The notes beneath the pieces were generated by a model, which ran no database searches, had not been told where the DNA came from, and saw only the letters and a program-made list of their open reading frames with translations. A stretch of DNA of 64,000 nucleotides from Microlunatus sp. Gsoil 973 (GTDB taxonomy: Bacteria > Actinomycetota > Actinomycetes > Propionibacteriales > Propionibacteriaceae), in NCBI RefSeq assembly GCF_009707365.1, contig NZ_CP046122.1, positions 868,001-932,000 of the forward strand, given 5' to 3'. The translations under genes and the position numbers were made by a program. Below, one piece after another: positions 14,750 to 23,148 of this stretch; the stretch's first letter is position 1, and each line of letters begins with the position of its first letter.

Positions 14750-16033
14750 GTGGAGGACTGGGCTGAGATCCGCAGGCTGTATCGAGCCGAGGGGTTGCCG
14801 ATCAAGCTGATCGCTAGGACGTTGGGTGTCTCGCGGAACACGGTGCGTGCTGCGATCGCCTCCGAGGCGCCGCCGAAGTACCGGCGTCGGCCGGCGGGGT
14901 CGGCGGTGGATGAGTTTGAGGACGCGATCCGGGAACAGTTGAAGGTGGTGCCGACGATGCCGGCCACGGTGATCGCCGAACGGGTTGGTTGGACGCGTGG
15001 GATCACGGTGTTCAAGGAGAGGGTGCGGGAGTTGCGGCCGGCGTATCTGCCGCCGGATCCGGCGTCGCGGACGAGCTATCAGGCCGGGGATATCGCGCAG
15101 TGTGATTTCTGGTTCCCGCCGATCAATCTGCCGGTGGGGTTCGGCCAGGTCCGGCGGCCGACGCAGTTGCCGGTGTTGACGATGGTGACCGGCTATTCCC
15201 GTTGGCTGTCGGCGGTGCTGGTCCCGACCCGCGCCGCGGAGGACCTGTTCGCCGGCTGGTGGCAACTTATCGAAGCGTTGGGCGCGGTGCCGCGGACGTT
15301 GGTTTGGGATGGTGAGGGAGCGGTCGGCCGGCACCGCTATGGCCGATCGGAGTTGACCGCCGACTGTCAGGCGTTCCGCGGTGTCCTGGGCACCAAGGTG
15401 GTGATCTTGAAGAAGGCCGAGCCGGAACACAAGGGCGTCATCGAACGCGCCCACGACTACCTGGAACGATCGTTCCTGCCAGGGCGGGAGTTCGCCGGTC
15501 CGGCCGATTTCAACGCTCAGCTGCAGGCCTGGCTGCAAACGGTGAACGCCCGTCCGCGGCGGGCGTTGGGTTGCGCGCCAACCGACCGGATCGGCGCGGA
15601 CCGGCAGGCGATGCTGGCCTTGCCGCCCGTCCCGCCGGCGACCGGCTGGCGGGCATCAACCCGACTGCCGCGTGATCACTATGTTCGGCTGGATTCCAAT
15701 GACTACTCCGTCCACCCGGCCGTGGTCGGGCGGCGGATCGAGGTCATCGCCGACCTCGAACGCGTCCGGGTTCTGTGTGAGGGAAGGATTGTTGCCGACC
15801 ACGAACGTGTGTGGGGCTGGCATCAAACCATCACCGATCAAGATCACCTCGACGCGGCGAACCGGCTCCGACGCGACCGTGACCGCCTCCTGCGACCCGT
15901 CCACGACCCCGCCCACGATGGAGGACAGGTCGCGGTCGAGCAGCGTCGGTTGACCGACTACGACACCGCCTTGGGAGTCGACCTAGACGCCAACCCGGGC
16001 ACCGGGCTGGTTGACGGAGGGAAGGCATCATGA
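14750..16033 (+). CDS. istA: IS21-family transposase IstA
   Basis: A DDE transposase of about 427 residues. The N-terminal helix-turn-helix reads IKLIARTLGVSRNTVRAAI. The rve catalytic core shows Asp in AQCDFWFPP, Asp in LVWDGEGAVGRH and Glu in EPEHKGVIERAHDYLERSF. The C-terminal part has the RLDSNDYSVHPAVVGRRIEV segment common to IstA. I favour the GTG at 14750, nine bases after AAGGGAG; a TTG at 14741 is also possible. The stop overlaps the ATG of istB (ATGA). Confidence 0.92.
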   Translation: MEDWAEIRRLYRAEGLPIKLIARTLGVSRNTVRAAIASEAPPKYRRRPAGSAVDEFEDAIREQLKVVPTMPATVIAERVGWTRGITVFKERVRELRPAYLPPDPASRTSYQAGDIAQCDFWFPPINLPVGFGQVRRPTQLPVLTMVTGYSRWLSAVLVPTRAAEDLFAGWWQLIEALGAVPRTLVWDGEGAVGRHRYGRSELTADCQAFRGVLGTKVVILKKAEPEHKGVIERAHDYLERSFLPGREFAGPADFNAQLQAWLQTVNARPRRALGCAPTDRIGADRQAMLALPPVPPATGWRASTRLPRDHYVRLDSNDYSVHPAVVGRRIEVIADLERVRVLCEGRIVADHERVWGWHQTITDQDHLDAANRLRRDRDRLLRPVHDPAHDGGQVAVEQRRLTDYDTALGVDLDANPGTGLVDGGKAS

Positions 16034-16866
16034 CCAGCCGCAACACTAAACCCGGCTCGGCCGAAAACAAGATCAGCTCTTCCGCGTCGACACGCCGGGA
16101 CCTGGCCAGCGAGGTCGGCTTCTTGACCCGAGCATTGAAGGCACCCACCCTGCGCGAGGCAGTCCCCAGGCTGGCCGAACGGGCCAGGGCCGAATCCTGG
16201 ACCCACGAAGAGTTCCTGGTCGCCTGCCTCCAACGCGAAGTCGCAGCCCGCGAAGCCCACGGCGGTGAAGGACGGATCCGGGCCGCCCGGTTCCCGGCCC
16301 GCAAAAGCCTGGAGGAGTTCGACTTCGACTACGCCCGCGGCCTGAAACGCGACCTCATTGCCCACCTCGGCACCCTGGACTTCATCACCGCACGCGAGAA
16401 CGTGGTCTTCCTCGGACCACCCGGCACCGGCAAAACCCACCTCGGGATCGGCCTGGGCATCCGCGCCTGCCAAGCCGGCCACCGCGTCCTGTTCGCCACC
16501 GCCAGCCAATGGGTCGACCGACTCGCCGAAGCCCACCAAGCGGGACGTCTCCAACAAGAGCTCGCACGGCTGGGCCGCTACCCGCTACTGATCATCGACG
16601 AAGTCGGCTACATACCCTTCGAACCCGAAGCCGCCAACCTGTTCTTCCAACTTGTCTCGAGCCGCTACGAACGCGCCAGCCTGATCGTCACCAGCAACAA
16701 ACCCTTCGGCCGCTGGGGCGAGGTCTTCGGCGACGACACCGTCGCCGCCGCCATGATCGACCGGCTCGTCCACCACGCCGACGTCATCGCCCTCAAAGGC
16801 GACTCCTACCGACTCAAAGACCGCGACCTGGGCCGAGTCCCAGCCGCCACAACCGAAGAACCATGA
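16030..16866 (+). CDS. istB: IS21-family helper ATPase IstB
   Basis: A 278-residue AAA+ ATPase related to DnaC that assembles on target DNA and licenses IstA. Walker A is GPPGTGKTHLGIGLG (near residue 130) and Walker B is LLIIDEVGYIPFEPEAANL; a sensor-type VTSNKPFGRWGEVFGDD follows. The length matches the family. It overlaps istA by four bases. Confidence 0.93.
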   Translation: MTSRNTKPGSAENKISSSASTRRDLASEVGFLTRALKAPTLREAVPRLAERARAESWTHEEFLVACLQREVAAREAHGGEGRIRAARFPARKSLEEFDFDYARGLKRDLIAHLGTLDFITARENVVFLGPPGTGKTHLGIGLGIRACQAGHRVLFATASQWVDRLAEAHQAGRLQQELARLGRYPLLIIDEVGYIPFEPEAANLFFQLVSSRYERASLIVTSNKPFGRWGEVFGDDTVAAAMIDRLVHHADVIALKGDSYRLKDRDLGRVPAATTEEP

Positions 16867-17393
16867 CCACCAAGGGGGTCAATTTTCGACCGACGAAAAG
16901 GGGTCAAAATTCGACCGGCGTTGACAGATTCCACGTCGCCGGGCGGCTTGGGTGACGATGACATCGGCGATGTACAGCGTTGGTTCGTCTAGCGCCTCAA
17001 TGCCATTGGGATTTGGAGGTTGGATCGTGGCGGTCAGGAATCCAGTCACGGTGGTGTCGAGTACGGCGACGCGGAAGTAGGTGTCCGGCTCGGGGGTCAG
17101 GGCTTGGAAATCGGATGCAAGCCCGTCTCGGGCGGGTGGCCGGCGAACGTGAGGGAATGTGTCGGCGTGCCAGGTCAATGACTCCAGGGCAAGGGTGACG
17201 ATCGAGTCGAGGTCCTCGTCCTGGCGGTCCCGGATGATCATCTCGGTTCGATTGGTCGACGTCACCTGGCCAGTGTGTCGCACTGCTGGCACACGACTTG
17301 CAGGGTGCCCGGTGATCGATCCCGCCGGGCATCTGGAATCAGCTGACGGCCTTGCTGCGGTGGCGGTGCAGCGCTGGGAAGTAGACTTTCGCT

Positions 17394-17699
17394 ATGGATT
17401 CGACCTTCGTGCTGGATCGCAAAGCCATCGCCGCGGTGTGTCGGGCGCATGGCGTTCAGCGGCTCCGGCTGTTCGGATCCGCTGCGAGCGACCGGTTCGA
17501 TCCAAGCCGCAGTGACGTCGACGTGCTGGTCGAGTTCGCCGCGGGGACGCCGGATCCGTTTGATGCCTACTTCGGTCTGAAAGAGGACCTGGAGCGTCTC
17601 TTGGGCCGCGAGGTCGACCTCGTCATGGCCAATGCCGTGCGGAACCCACACTTTGCTGCTTCAGCTCTGGCTGAGGCGGAGGAACTCTATGCAGCCTGA
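17394..17699 (+). CDS. mntA: MntA-type nucleotidyltransferase antitoxin (first module)
   Basis: A 101-residue minimal nucleotidyltransferase. The catalytic signature GSX10DXD is present as GSAASDRFDPSRSDVDVLVE (residues 29-48). MntA proteins AMPylate a tyrosine of the HepT RNase toxin and so silence it. The following hepT-like gene overlaps by 11 bases, the usual arrangement. The ATG at 17394 follows GTAGAC and lacks a strong site. A second, distinct module of the same type lies at 18944-19575. Confidence 0.85.
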   Translation: MDSTFVLDRKAIAAVCRAHGVQRLRLFGSAASDRFDPSRSDVDVLVEFAAGTPDPFDAYFGLKEDLERLLGREVDLVMANAVRNPHFAASALAEAEELYAA

Positions 17700-18033
17700 G
17701 TCCGCGGCGTACTTGTGGGACGTACGCGCGGCTGGCAATCGGGTTGCTACTTTCACAGCTGAGTTGACGCAGGAGAGCTACGCCGCCGACGAGTTGCGGA
17801 AGTCGGCGGTCGAGCGCCAGTTGGAGATCGTCGGAGAGGCGCTGAACAAACTGCGCAAGGCTGATCCGGAAGCCGCGACCACGATCCCTGACATCTCACG
17901 CATCATCGGCCTGCGCAACATTCTCATCCACGGGTACGCGGTGGTTGATGACGCCGTGGTGTGGACGGCAGCCACCGAACGGCTGCCGGAACTTCTCAAG
18001 GTCGTGGACGGACTGCTTTCCGAGCTCGAGTGA
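17689..18033 (+). CDS. hepT: HepT-type RNase toxin (first module)
   Basis: A 114-residue all-helical HEPN protein. The RX4HXY active motif is RNILIHGY (near residues 71-78), with an upstream helix SAVERQLEIVGEALNKLRK. The Tyr is the expected AMPylation target of MntA. The ATG at 17689 overlaps the antitoxin gene. Family members cleave RNA or tRNA 3' ends; the actual target here is unknown. Confidence 0.85.
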   Translation: MQPESAAYLWDVRAAGNRVATFTAELTQESYAADELRKSAVERQLEIVGEALNKLRKADPEAATTIPDISRIIGLRNILIHGYAVVDDAVVWTAATERLPELLKVVDGLLSELE

Positions 18034-18168
18034 GGAGGCAGGCGGTGCGCGGTCACGGATCCGTGATCGGGCACCCGAGGCGAGCGGGTTAAGCGCCCTG
18101 TGTTCACGCGGCAACGCCCGTTGGGAGGCGGTTCGCGGCGGTACTCCTCCTTGATCACGTGCGGTGTA

Positions 18169-18795
18169 ATGGGATTCGTGCCGGAATCCGCTGCTGCTGA
18201 CACCTTCGATGAGCTCGCCGACGATTACGACGCCGATGGCAGCCACGAACAACTTGCTCGCAAGCTTGTCGTGTTGGCCGCCACCGGTTTCAACGGCTGG
18301 CATCCAAGGGCTGTCCTGGACGTCGGTACCGGCACCGGAGCTGCCGCTCGGTCAGCGTTGGCGACCTTCCCGGCAGCCTGGGTGACCGCGGTCGACATCT
18401 CACCAGCCATGATCGATCGCGCCCGCGCTCTCACGGGCCAGGACACCGGTCGCAATCGGATCAGGTGGCTTTGTGCGCCGGCGATTCCGTTTCCAGCCCC
18501 GGACGGCTCGGCAGATCTGGTGCTGTGCGCATCGACGTTGCACTTCCTGGGCATCTCTGCCTTCGATGACTGGCAGCGGGTCCTCCGCCCCGGCGGTCTG
18601 GCAGCTTTCACACTGCCCTGGCGGAGTCGCTTCCGGCCGGGCCCTTCCTTCGCTGCACTGCTTCCGGCCCCGGACCAGCAGCTGCCATTGCCGGTTTCCG
18701 AACCGGATGCGGCAGCTCGCAGGTGGCCAGGTTTCGAGCTGTTGGCTACAGCAGCCGCGGACAAGGCCGCAGCCTTCTTGCTACGCCGCAAGTAG
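18169..18795 (+). CDS. Class I SAM-dependent methyltransferase
   Basis: A 208-residue methyltransferase: motif I AVLDVGTGTGAAARSAL, motif II ending WVTAVDISPAMIDRAR, then FPAPDGSADLVLCASTLHFL and VLRPGGLAAFTLPW. This is the Methyltransf_11 pattern for small-molecule methylation; no substrate is evident. Two starts are possible: ATG at 18169 or GTG at 18178, neither with a good ribosome binding site. It sits between two MntA/HepT modules on the same strand, with about 130-150 bases on either side, so it is probably transcribed separately. Confidence 0.82.
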   Translation: MGFVPESAAADTFDELADDYDADGSHEQLARKLVVLAATGFNGWHPRAVLDVGTGTGAAARSALATFPAAWVTAVDISPAMIDRARALTGQDTGRNRIRWLCAPAIPFPAPDGSADLVLCASTLHFLGISAFDDWQRVLRPGGLAAFTLPWRSRFRPGPSFAALLPAPDQQLPLPVSEPDAAARRWPGFELLATAAADKAAAFLLRRK

Positions 18796-18943
18796 TTCCA
18801 TCGCCAGGCCAGGCAGCAGAATGTCGATCGGACCGGCGGGACGCAAGTCCCCGTCTCAGCGAGAATGATCAGCTACCAACGCCCGTGGCCTCAAGCGGAT
18901 CGTCGTCCGGAGCGGCTGGCTGGTCTTTCGGTACTGTTGAGGC

Positions 18944-19264
18944 ATGAGTGAGGTCACAGGGGCGGCGCTGCGGCTTCGGGCTGATCTTCAGCGACACCGC
19001 GGCTTGATTGCTGAGGTGCTGGAACGGTACGGCGCCACGAACCCTCGCCTGTTCGGCTCGGTGGCTCGCGGCGACGCGCGAGAGGACAGCGATCTGGATC
19101 TGCTGGTCGACTTGGTGCCGGGAGCTGGTAATGAACTGCTTCGGGTGGCCGGGCTGGGGGAGGAACTGGGCGAGCTCCTCGGTGTTCGGGTCGATGTTGT
19201 TGCGGCAACGCTGTTGCGGGAGCAAGTCTCGGCCACTGCGGTAGAAGACGCGGTGGCTGTGTGA
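18944..19264 (+). CDS. MntA-type nucleotidyltransferase antitoxin (second module)
   Basis: A 106-residue minimal nucleotidyltransferase with the GSX10DXD signature GSVARGDAREDSDLDLLVD (residues about 38-56) after an N-terminal helix. It is clearly diverged from the copy at 17394 and belongs to a different branch of the family (RLFGSVARG type). Its stop overlaps the GTG of the partner gene (GTGA). The ATG at 18944 fits the family start. Confidence 0.84.
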   Translation: MSEVTGAALRLRADLQRHRGLIAEVLERYGATNPRLFGSVARGDAREDSDLDLLVDLVPGAGNELLRVAGLGEELGELLGVRVDVVAATLLREQVSATAVEDAVAV

Positions 19265-19575
19265 GTCGCACGGACGCGGAGCGGCTGGCGGATATCCGCG
19301 CTGCGATCTCGCGTTGTGTGGCCTACCGTGACCATCTTGATTCTGCGGAGCTGGGCTCGATGGCCGATGACGCCGTTCTGCCAAATCTCGCCGTTGTCGG
19401 TGAGGCGGTGAAGTCCTTGCCGGAGGAGTTCAAGCTCGAGCATGCGGGCACACCGTGGGCCTCGATCGCTGGTCTGCGCAACGTGGTCGTCCACGAGTAC
19501 TTTCGGGTCGATCCGGAGATGATCCGCGACATCGTCGACCACCAGTTGGCGCCGCTCTTGGACGACATCGGCTGA
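19261..19575 (+). CDS. HepT-like RNase toxin (second module)
   Basis: A 104-residue helical protein of the HepT/DUF86 family. The RX4HXY motif is present as RNVVVHEY within GLRNVVVHEYFRVDPEM. It starts with GTG at 19261, overlapping the antitoxin stop by four bases. The residue between His and Tyr is Glu, instead of Gly in the first module. The target RNA is unknown. Confidence 0.83.
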   Translation: MSRTDAERLADIRAAISRCVAYRDHLDSAELGSMADDAVLPNLAVVGEAVKSLPEEFKLEHAGTPWASIAGLRNVVVHEYFRVDPEMIRDIVDHQLAPLLDDIG

Positions 19576-19632
19576 GGTGGGCCGCCCCAATGATGTCCGG
19601 TCGCGGTACCGCCGGGGCAAAGACTTGTTGTC

Positions 19633-19697
19633 GAGATTGTCGGGCGAGATTGTCGGGCGAGATTGTCGGGCGAGATTGTCGGGCGAGATTGTCGGGC
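19633..19697 (+). repeat. Five tandem copies of a 13-bp repeat
   Basis: GAGATTGTCGGGC repeats five times without a mismatch. The unit length of 13 is not a multiple of 3, so it is not a coding repeat. Perfect identity suggests recent slippage or recombination. It lies just before a truncated serine recombinase gene. Confidence 0.95.
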
Positions 19698-19793
19698 GAG
19701 CCAGTGGTTCGCCGCTCGGGCTTCGATGGGATGGGCAACATCGTGTTGCTCCCCGGCGGCATTCGCCCTCGGGTTGCTCAGGAGGGCTGAGGG

Positions 19794-19970
19794 ATGGCGG
19801 GATTGCTGGTCGGCTACGCGCGGGTGTCGACCGAGGAACAGGACCTGACGGTCCAGCGAGAGGCGCTGGAACATTTGGGCGTCGGCCCGGACCGGATCTA
19901 TGTCGATCACGGGTTCACCGGCACGAACCGAGACCGGCCGGGGTTGCGCGAGGCCATGGCCGCCTGCCGA
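19794..19970 (+). pseudogene. N-terminal fragment of a serine recombinase (resolvase)
   Basis: From the ATG at 19794 the frame reads AGLLVGYARVSTEEQDLTVQ, REALEHLGVGPDRIYVDHGF and TGTNRDRPGLREAMAACR. This is the start of a resolvase/invertase catalytic domain, with the catalytic Ser in ARVSTEEQ. The expected next segment (a Lys-Leu-Asp-Arg-Leu-Ala block) and the DNA-binding domain are missing; after 19970 the sequence is unrelated. GAGGGCTGAGGG upstream may be the original ribosome binding site. Confidence 0.8.
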
Positions 19971-20167
19971 TCTCGGCCGCACTCGAACCTGGCCGGCTGT
20001 TTTCGCTGCTCACCGAGGTACCGGCACGGTTCGCACGGGTGCCGCCCTCACCGTGGCCGTTCACTCGGACACCGATCGAACGAGTCCCCGAGGTCCCGCC
20101 GCGCATCAGGCGATCTGGTAGGAGCCTGTGCCCAGAAGGCGACCGCCACGAGCCGTCGACATGACCA

Positions 20168-21151
20168 TCAGACGGCTGTCGTTGACGCCGCACGGAGAGA
20201 CTGCCCGACCCCGGCCGAATCCGGATGGCTCTGGCCGTGCGCACCGACCACCCGTTGCGCGGTGTGCGCCTGCAGGAAGGCAGCGGCGCGAGTGAGGGCT
20301 TGTTCGCCCTCGTCGAGGATGGCGGCGAAGCCCTGGAAGACGTGAGGCACACCAGGGGTGATGTCGAGTGTGACGGCGACATCGTGTGCTGCTGCTCGGG
20401 CCGCAAACGTGATGGCGTCGTCGAGGAGCACCTCGTGCGAGCCGGCTTGGATGAGCAGCGGCGGGAGCCCGGTGAGGTCGGCGAAGATGGGGCTGACCAG
20501 TGGATCGTTCGCAGCCGTGCCGGTCTTGCCCAGGTAGTCCGCTGCTCGGGTACGGATCGCGGCCGCGGTGATGTTGGGGTCCCGGTCGGAGTTGGTGTTG
20601 TAGCTGCTGCCGCCGACGGTCAGGTCGGTCACGGGCGAGAACAGCACGGCAGCGGCCGGCATGCTGAGCCGGTTCGCCAGGCCGCTGATCAGGAGTTCGA
20701 TGGCGAGGTTGCCGCCGGCGGACTCGCCGGACACGGCGATCGGCACGGTGTCGCCGAACTGCTCGAGCAATGCCTGATAGGCCGCCGTGGCGTCATGCAG
20801 CGCCGCCGGATAAGGCTGTTCCGGGGAGAGCCGGTAGTCGATGGCCACGGCCATCATGCCGGTCTTGCGGGCGAGCATCGACACCAGTCCGGCTGATCCT
20901 CGCGCCGAACCCATCGCGAAGCCGCCGCCGTGCAGGTGCACGATCACGCCGCGGGGTTCGCCGTCGGCGACGTTGATGAAGACTACCGGCACGCCACCGA
21001 GGTCGCCGTCGCTGAGGCGCACGTCGTCCGGCAACGGCTGGGCCGTCAGCATCGCCTCGAGCAGTGGCCGCTGCACGGCAGGGTCGCCGCCGAGGTCGAA
21101 CGGCGCGTCCCGCAGGAGGCGGTGCACCATCTCACGCTGTTCCTGGCTCAT
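20168..21151 (-). CDS. Alpha/beta hydrolase, hormone-sensitive lipase family
   Basis: A 327-residue esterase with the oxyanion motif HGGGFAMGSARGS (near residue 73), the nucleophile elbow VSGESAGGNLAIELL (Ser near residue 144), an Asp in the GSHEVLLDDAITFA segment and a His in PGVPHVFQGF. This is the HSL (type IV) family that hydrolyses short-chain esters or acylated small molecules. The last 20 or so residues after AFLQAHTAQRV look unrelated to the family and may have been gained when the region was rearranged. The ATG at 21151 follows AAGGAGCACTTGG, a good site. Confidence 0.88.
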   Translation of the reverse strand: MSQEQREMVHRLLRDAPFDLGGDPAVQRPLLEAMLTAQPLPDDVRLSDGDLGGVPVVFINVADGEPRGVIVHLHGGGFAMGSARGSAGLVSMLARKTGMMAVAIDYRLSPEQPYPAALHDATAAYQALLEQFGDTVPIAVSGESAGGNLAIELLISGLANRLSMPAAAVLFSPVTDLTVGGSSYNTNSDRDPNITAAAIRTRAADYLGKTGTAANDPLVSPIFADLTGLPPLLIQAGSHEVLLDDAITFAARAAAHDVAVTLDITPGVPHVFQGFAAILDEGEQALTRAAAFLQAHTAQRVVGAHGQSHPDSAGVGQSLRAASTTAV

Positions 21152-21255
21152 CCAAGTGCTCCTTCATCTTTCTCTCCGAGGCCGGGACATCCGACCTCCT
21201 TCAAGATCATTTGAGTGCTCACCGGCCACGGCCGGCCTGCTGATAACCGGCGCAG

Positions 21256-23148
21256 TCAACGCTTCCGGGCCTGCAGCTGGGTTTGTGCCGCGGTGATCGC
21301 CGACTCAAGGGTCATCCGGTCGTAGCTGCCGTAGTGCCGGGCACCGTTGATGAAGAAGGTCGGCGTGCCGGTGGCACCGCTCAGATCGGCCGACTCCACA
21401 TCCTGGGCGACCCGAGCGTTGTGGGTGTGGTCGAACAGGTCGCGGCTGAACCGGTCGGTGTCGAGTCCGAGTTGGCTGGCATGGCGGAGCAGGTCGTCCG
21501 GGGTGAGCTGGTCCTGTTCGGCCAGCAGCAGATCATGCATCTCCCAGAACTTCCCCTGCGCCGCGGCGGCTTCCGCGGCTTCTACGGCGAGCATGGCTCT
21601 GGGGTGGACGTCTGTCAGTGGGAGATGGCGCCAGACGAACCGTAGATCGTTCTCGGCCAGCAGGGAACGGGCGGTGGATTCCGCTTGGCCGCAGTGCGGG
21701 CATTGGAAGTCGCCGAATTCGATCACCGTTATCGCCGCGTCGACGGGCCCTCGGACGTGGTCGAGTTCGATGTCCACGGCCGGCACCAGATCCTGGACGA
21801 TGTTCGCGTCCCCGATCAGGGCACGTGACCGTCGCTGCGCCGGCAGCAGGCCGACAATCCGATAGGTCAGCCAAGTGAGGGCGGCAGCCAGTGCGGCAGC
21901 GCTGAGGACGCCGAGCTTGGCCTCGGCCAACTCCGTACCGCTGTAGGCACGGTCGGCGATCAGCAGGGCAACGGTCAGGCCGATGCCGGCCAGCGTCCCA
22001 CTTCCGAGGAGGCCACCCCAGCCGATGGGTGGCTGCACCCGGCCCTTGCTCAGTCGCGTGACCAGGAGGGATCCGCCGAGCACGCCGACGGGCTTGCCGA
22101 TCACGTAACCGGCCAGGATGCCGAGCGTGAGTGGACTGGTGTACGCCTGGCGCAGGAAGCCTGGGCTCAAGGCGATGCCGGCGTTGGCCAGCGCGAAGAC
22201 CGGAACGATCAGGTAGCTGGTCCATGGGTGGAACCGGGCCTGGAGCCGCTCGTTCGGGGACAGCGTGGTGGTCAGCCCGAGACTGGCCGACCGGGCAAGA
22301 TCGGGGGTGGGTTGTTCACGGAATTGCCTGACCAGTCGGGTCGCTTGCTCCAGGCGTTTGCGTTCGGGTGTGTAGGCCGACGCCGCCAGCCCGGTCAACA
22401 GGCCGGCAACGACCGGATCGACGCCGGAGTTCAACAGCGCGGCCCACAACAGAAATCCCAGTACTCCCGGCAGCCACCAGGGTCGTAGATGCACGGCGAT
22501 GCTGAGCAGGAGCAGGCCGAAGGCGACCGCGGCGGCGATCAGGTTCGGCACGCGGATGTCGCTGCTGTAGACGAACGTGATCACCAGCAGGGACGCGAGA
22601 TCGTCGACCACGAAGATGGTGAGCAAGAAGACCCGTACACGTTGGGGTGCGCCACGACCGACCAGATTGAGGAGTCCGAGGGCCAACGCCGTGTCGCTGG
22701 ACATCGTCACGCCCCATCCCCGGGCGGCCGGGGTGCCGGCATTGGCTGCCAGGAAGACGATGATCGGAATCGCCATCCCCAGCAGTGCTGCCAGGCAGGG
22801 AAGAATCAGTCGCCGGCGGTCTCGAAGATCACCGAGGTCGAACTCGCGCCTTGCCTCGAGCCCGACGACCAGGAAGAACAACGTCATCGCCCCGTCGTTG
22901 ACCCAGGTACGCAGGTCATGGGTGACGTCGACGTCCCCGAGTGCGAGGCCGAGTCGGGTCTGCCACAACAGGTCGTACGAGCCCTGGGCGACATTGGCCC
23001 AGACCAGTGCCGCGACGACTGCCCCGAGCAACAGGCCACCGCTGCCGGACTCGGCTTGCAGGAACGCGCGCAGCGGAGGAGCGTGCCGACGTGTCCACGG
23101 GCTCTGGGCCGCCGCATCGGTTGCCGGGTCGGCCGTCGTGGCTGTCAT
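21256..23148 (-). CDS. nhaA: NhaA Na+/H+ antiporter with C-terminal DsbA/thioredoxin domain
   Basis: A 630-residue fusion. Residues about 20-420 are an NhaA antiporter with about 12 helices (VNDGAMTLFFLVVGLEARRE; the double-Asp ion site in IFVVDDLASLLVI). Residues about 445-630 are a DsbA-like thioredoxin domain (VIEFGDFQCPHCGQAESTAR, with a CPHC active site; GATGTPTFFINGARH cis-Pro loop). NhaA exchanges Na+ for H+ across the membrane. This fused form is known in actinobacteria, but the role of the thiol domain is unclear. The ATG at 23148 shares one base with the upstream stop, so translation is coupled to the DUF998 gene. Confidence 0.9.
   Translation of the reverse strand: MTATTADPATDAAAQSPWTRRHAPPLRAFLQAESGSGGLLLGAVVAALVWANVAQGSYDLLWQTRLGLALGDVDVTHDLRTWVNDGAMTLFFLVVGLEARREFDLGDLRDRRRLILPCLAALLGMAIPIIVFLAANAGTPAARGWGVTMSSDTALALGLLNLVGRGAPQRVRVFLLTIFVVDDLASLLVITFVYSSDIRVPNLIAAAVAFGLLLLSIAVHLRPWWLPGVLGFLLWAALLNSGVDPVVAGLLTGLAASAYTPERKRLEQATRLVRQFREQPTPDLARSASLGLTTTLSPNERLQARFHPWTSYLIVPVFALANAGIALSPGFLRQAYTSPLTLGILAGYVIGKPVGVLGGSLLVTRLSKGRVQPPIGWGGLLGSGTLAGIGLTVALLIADRAYSGTELAEAKLGVLSAAALAAALTWLTYRIVGLLPAQRRSRALIGDANIVQDLVPAVDIELDHVRGPVDAAITVIEFGDFQCPHCGQAESTARSLLAENDLRFVWRHLPLTDVHPRAMLAVEAAEAAAAQGKFWEMHDLLLAEQDQLTPDDLLRHASQLGLDTDRFSRDLFDHTHNARVAQDVESADLSGATGTPTFFINGARHYGSYDRMTLESAITAAQTQLQARKR

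Larger units (their letters stand above)
14644..16926 (+). mobile_element. IS21-family insertion sequence, complete
   Basis: A 2,283-bp element. Its two ends align without gaps over about 55 bases as imperfect inverted repeats (TGTC start; GAAT, TGACCCC, TCGTCG and CGAAAA blocks conserved), which is the multi-repeat end typical of IS21. GATTC is duplicated at 14639-14643 and 16927-16931. It carries istA and istB in the usual overlapping order on the plus strand, and interrupts the GNAT gene after TQAARRRG. All frames are open. Confidence 0.94.
13148..17241 (-). pseudogene. GNAT acetyltransferase split by two insertion sequences
   Basis: The gene reads right to left in three pieces: 17241-16927 (MIIRDRQDEDLDSIVTLALE to the acetyl-CoA loop TQAARRR), 14643-14607 (IARALLTDVEQ) and 13277-13148 (HGCHTIRLNMHAGNTPAQRL to FRKDTK and TAG). 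Removing the IS21-family element with one GATTC copy, and the IS3-family element with one CAT copy, rejoins TQAARRRGIARALLTDVEQ and then WAR-stop-HGCHTIRLN in perfect frame. The single TAG in place of a likely Gln codon shows that the gene also has a nonsense mutation. It would have been about 160 residues. Confidence 0.93.

Noticed and set aside
13278-16926. The IS3 and IS21 elements as one composite transposon
   Set aside because: They belong to different families, have different inverted repeats and each has its own target duplication. They are independent insertions separated by 37 bases of the target gene.
19633-19697. The five 13-bp repeats as a CRISPR array
   Set aside because: The units are directly adjacent without spacers and are too short.
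19971-20167. Possible continuation of the recombinase to 20345
   Set aside because: After the AMAACR segment the frame no longer resembles a recombinase, and the other frames give no continuation either.
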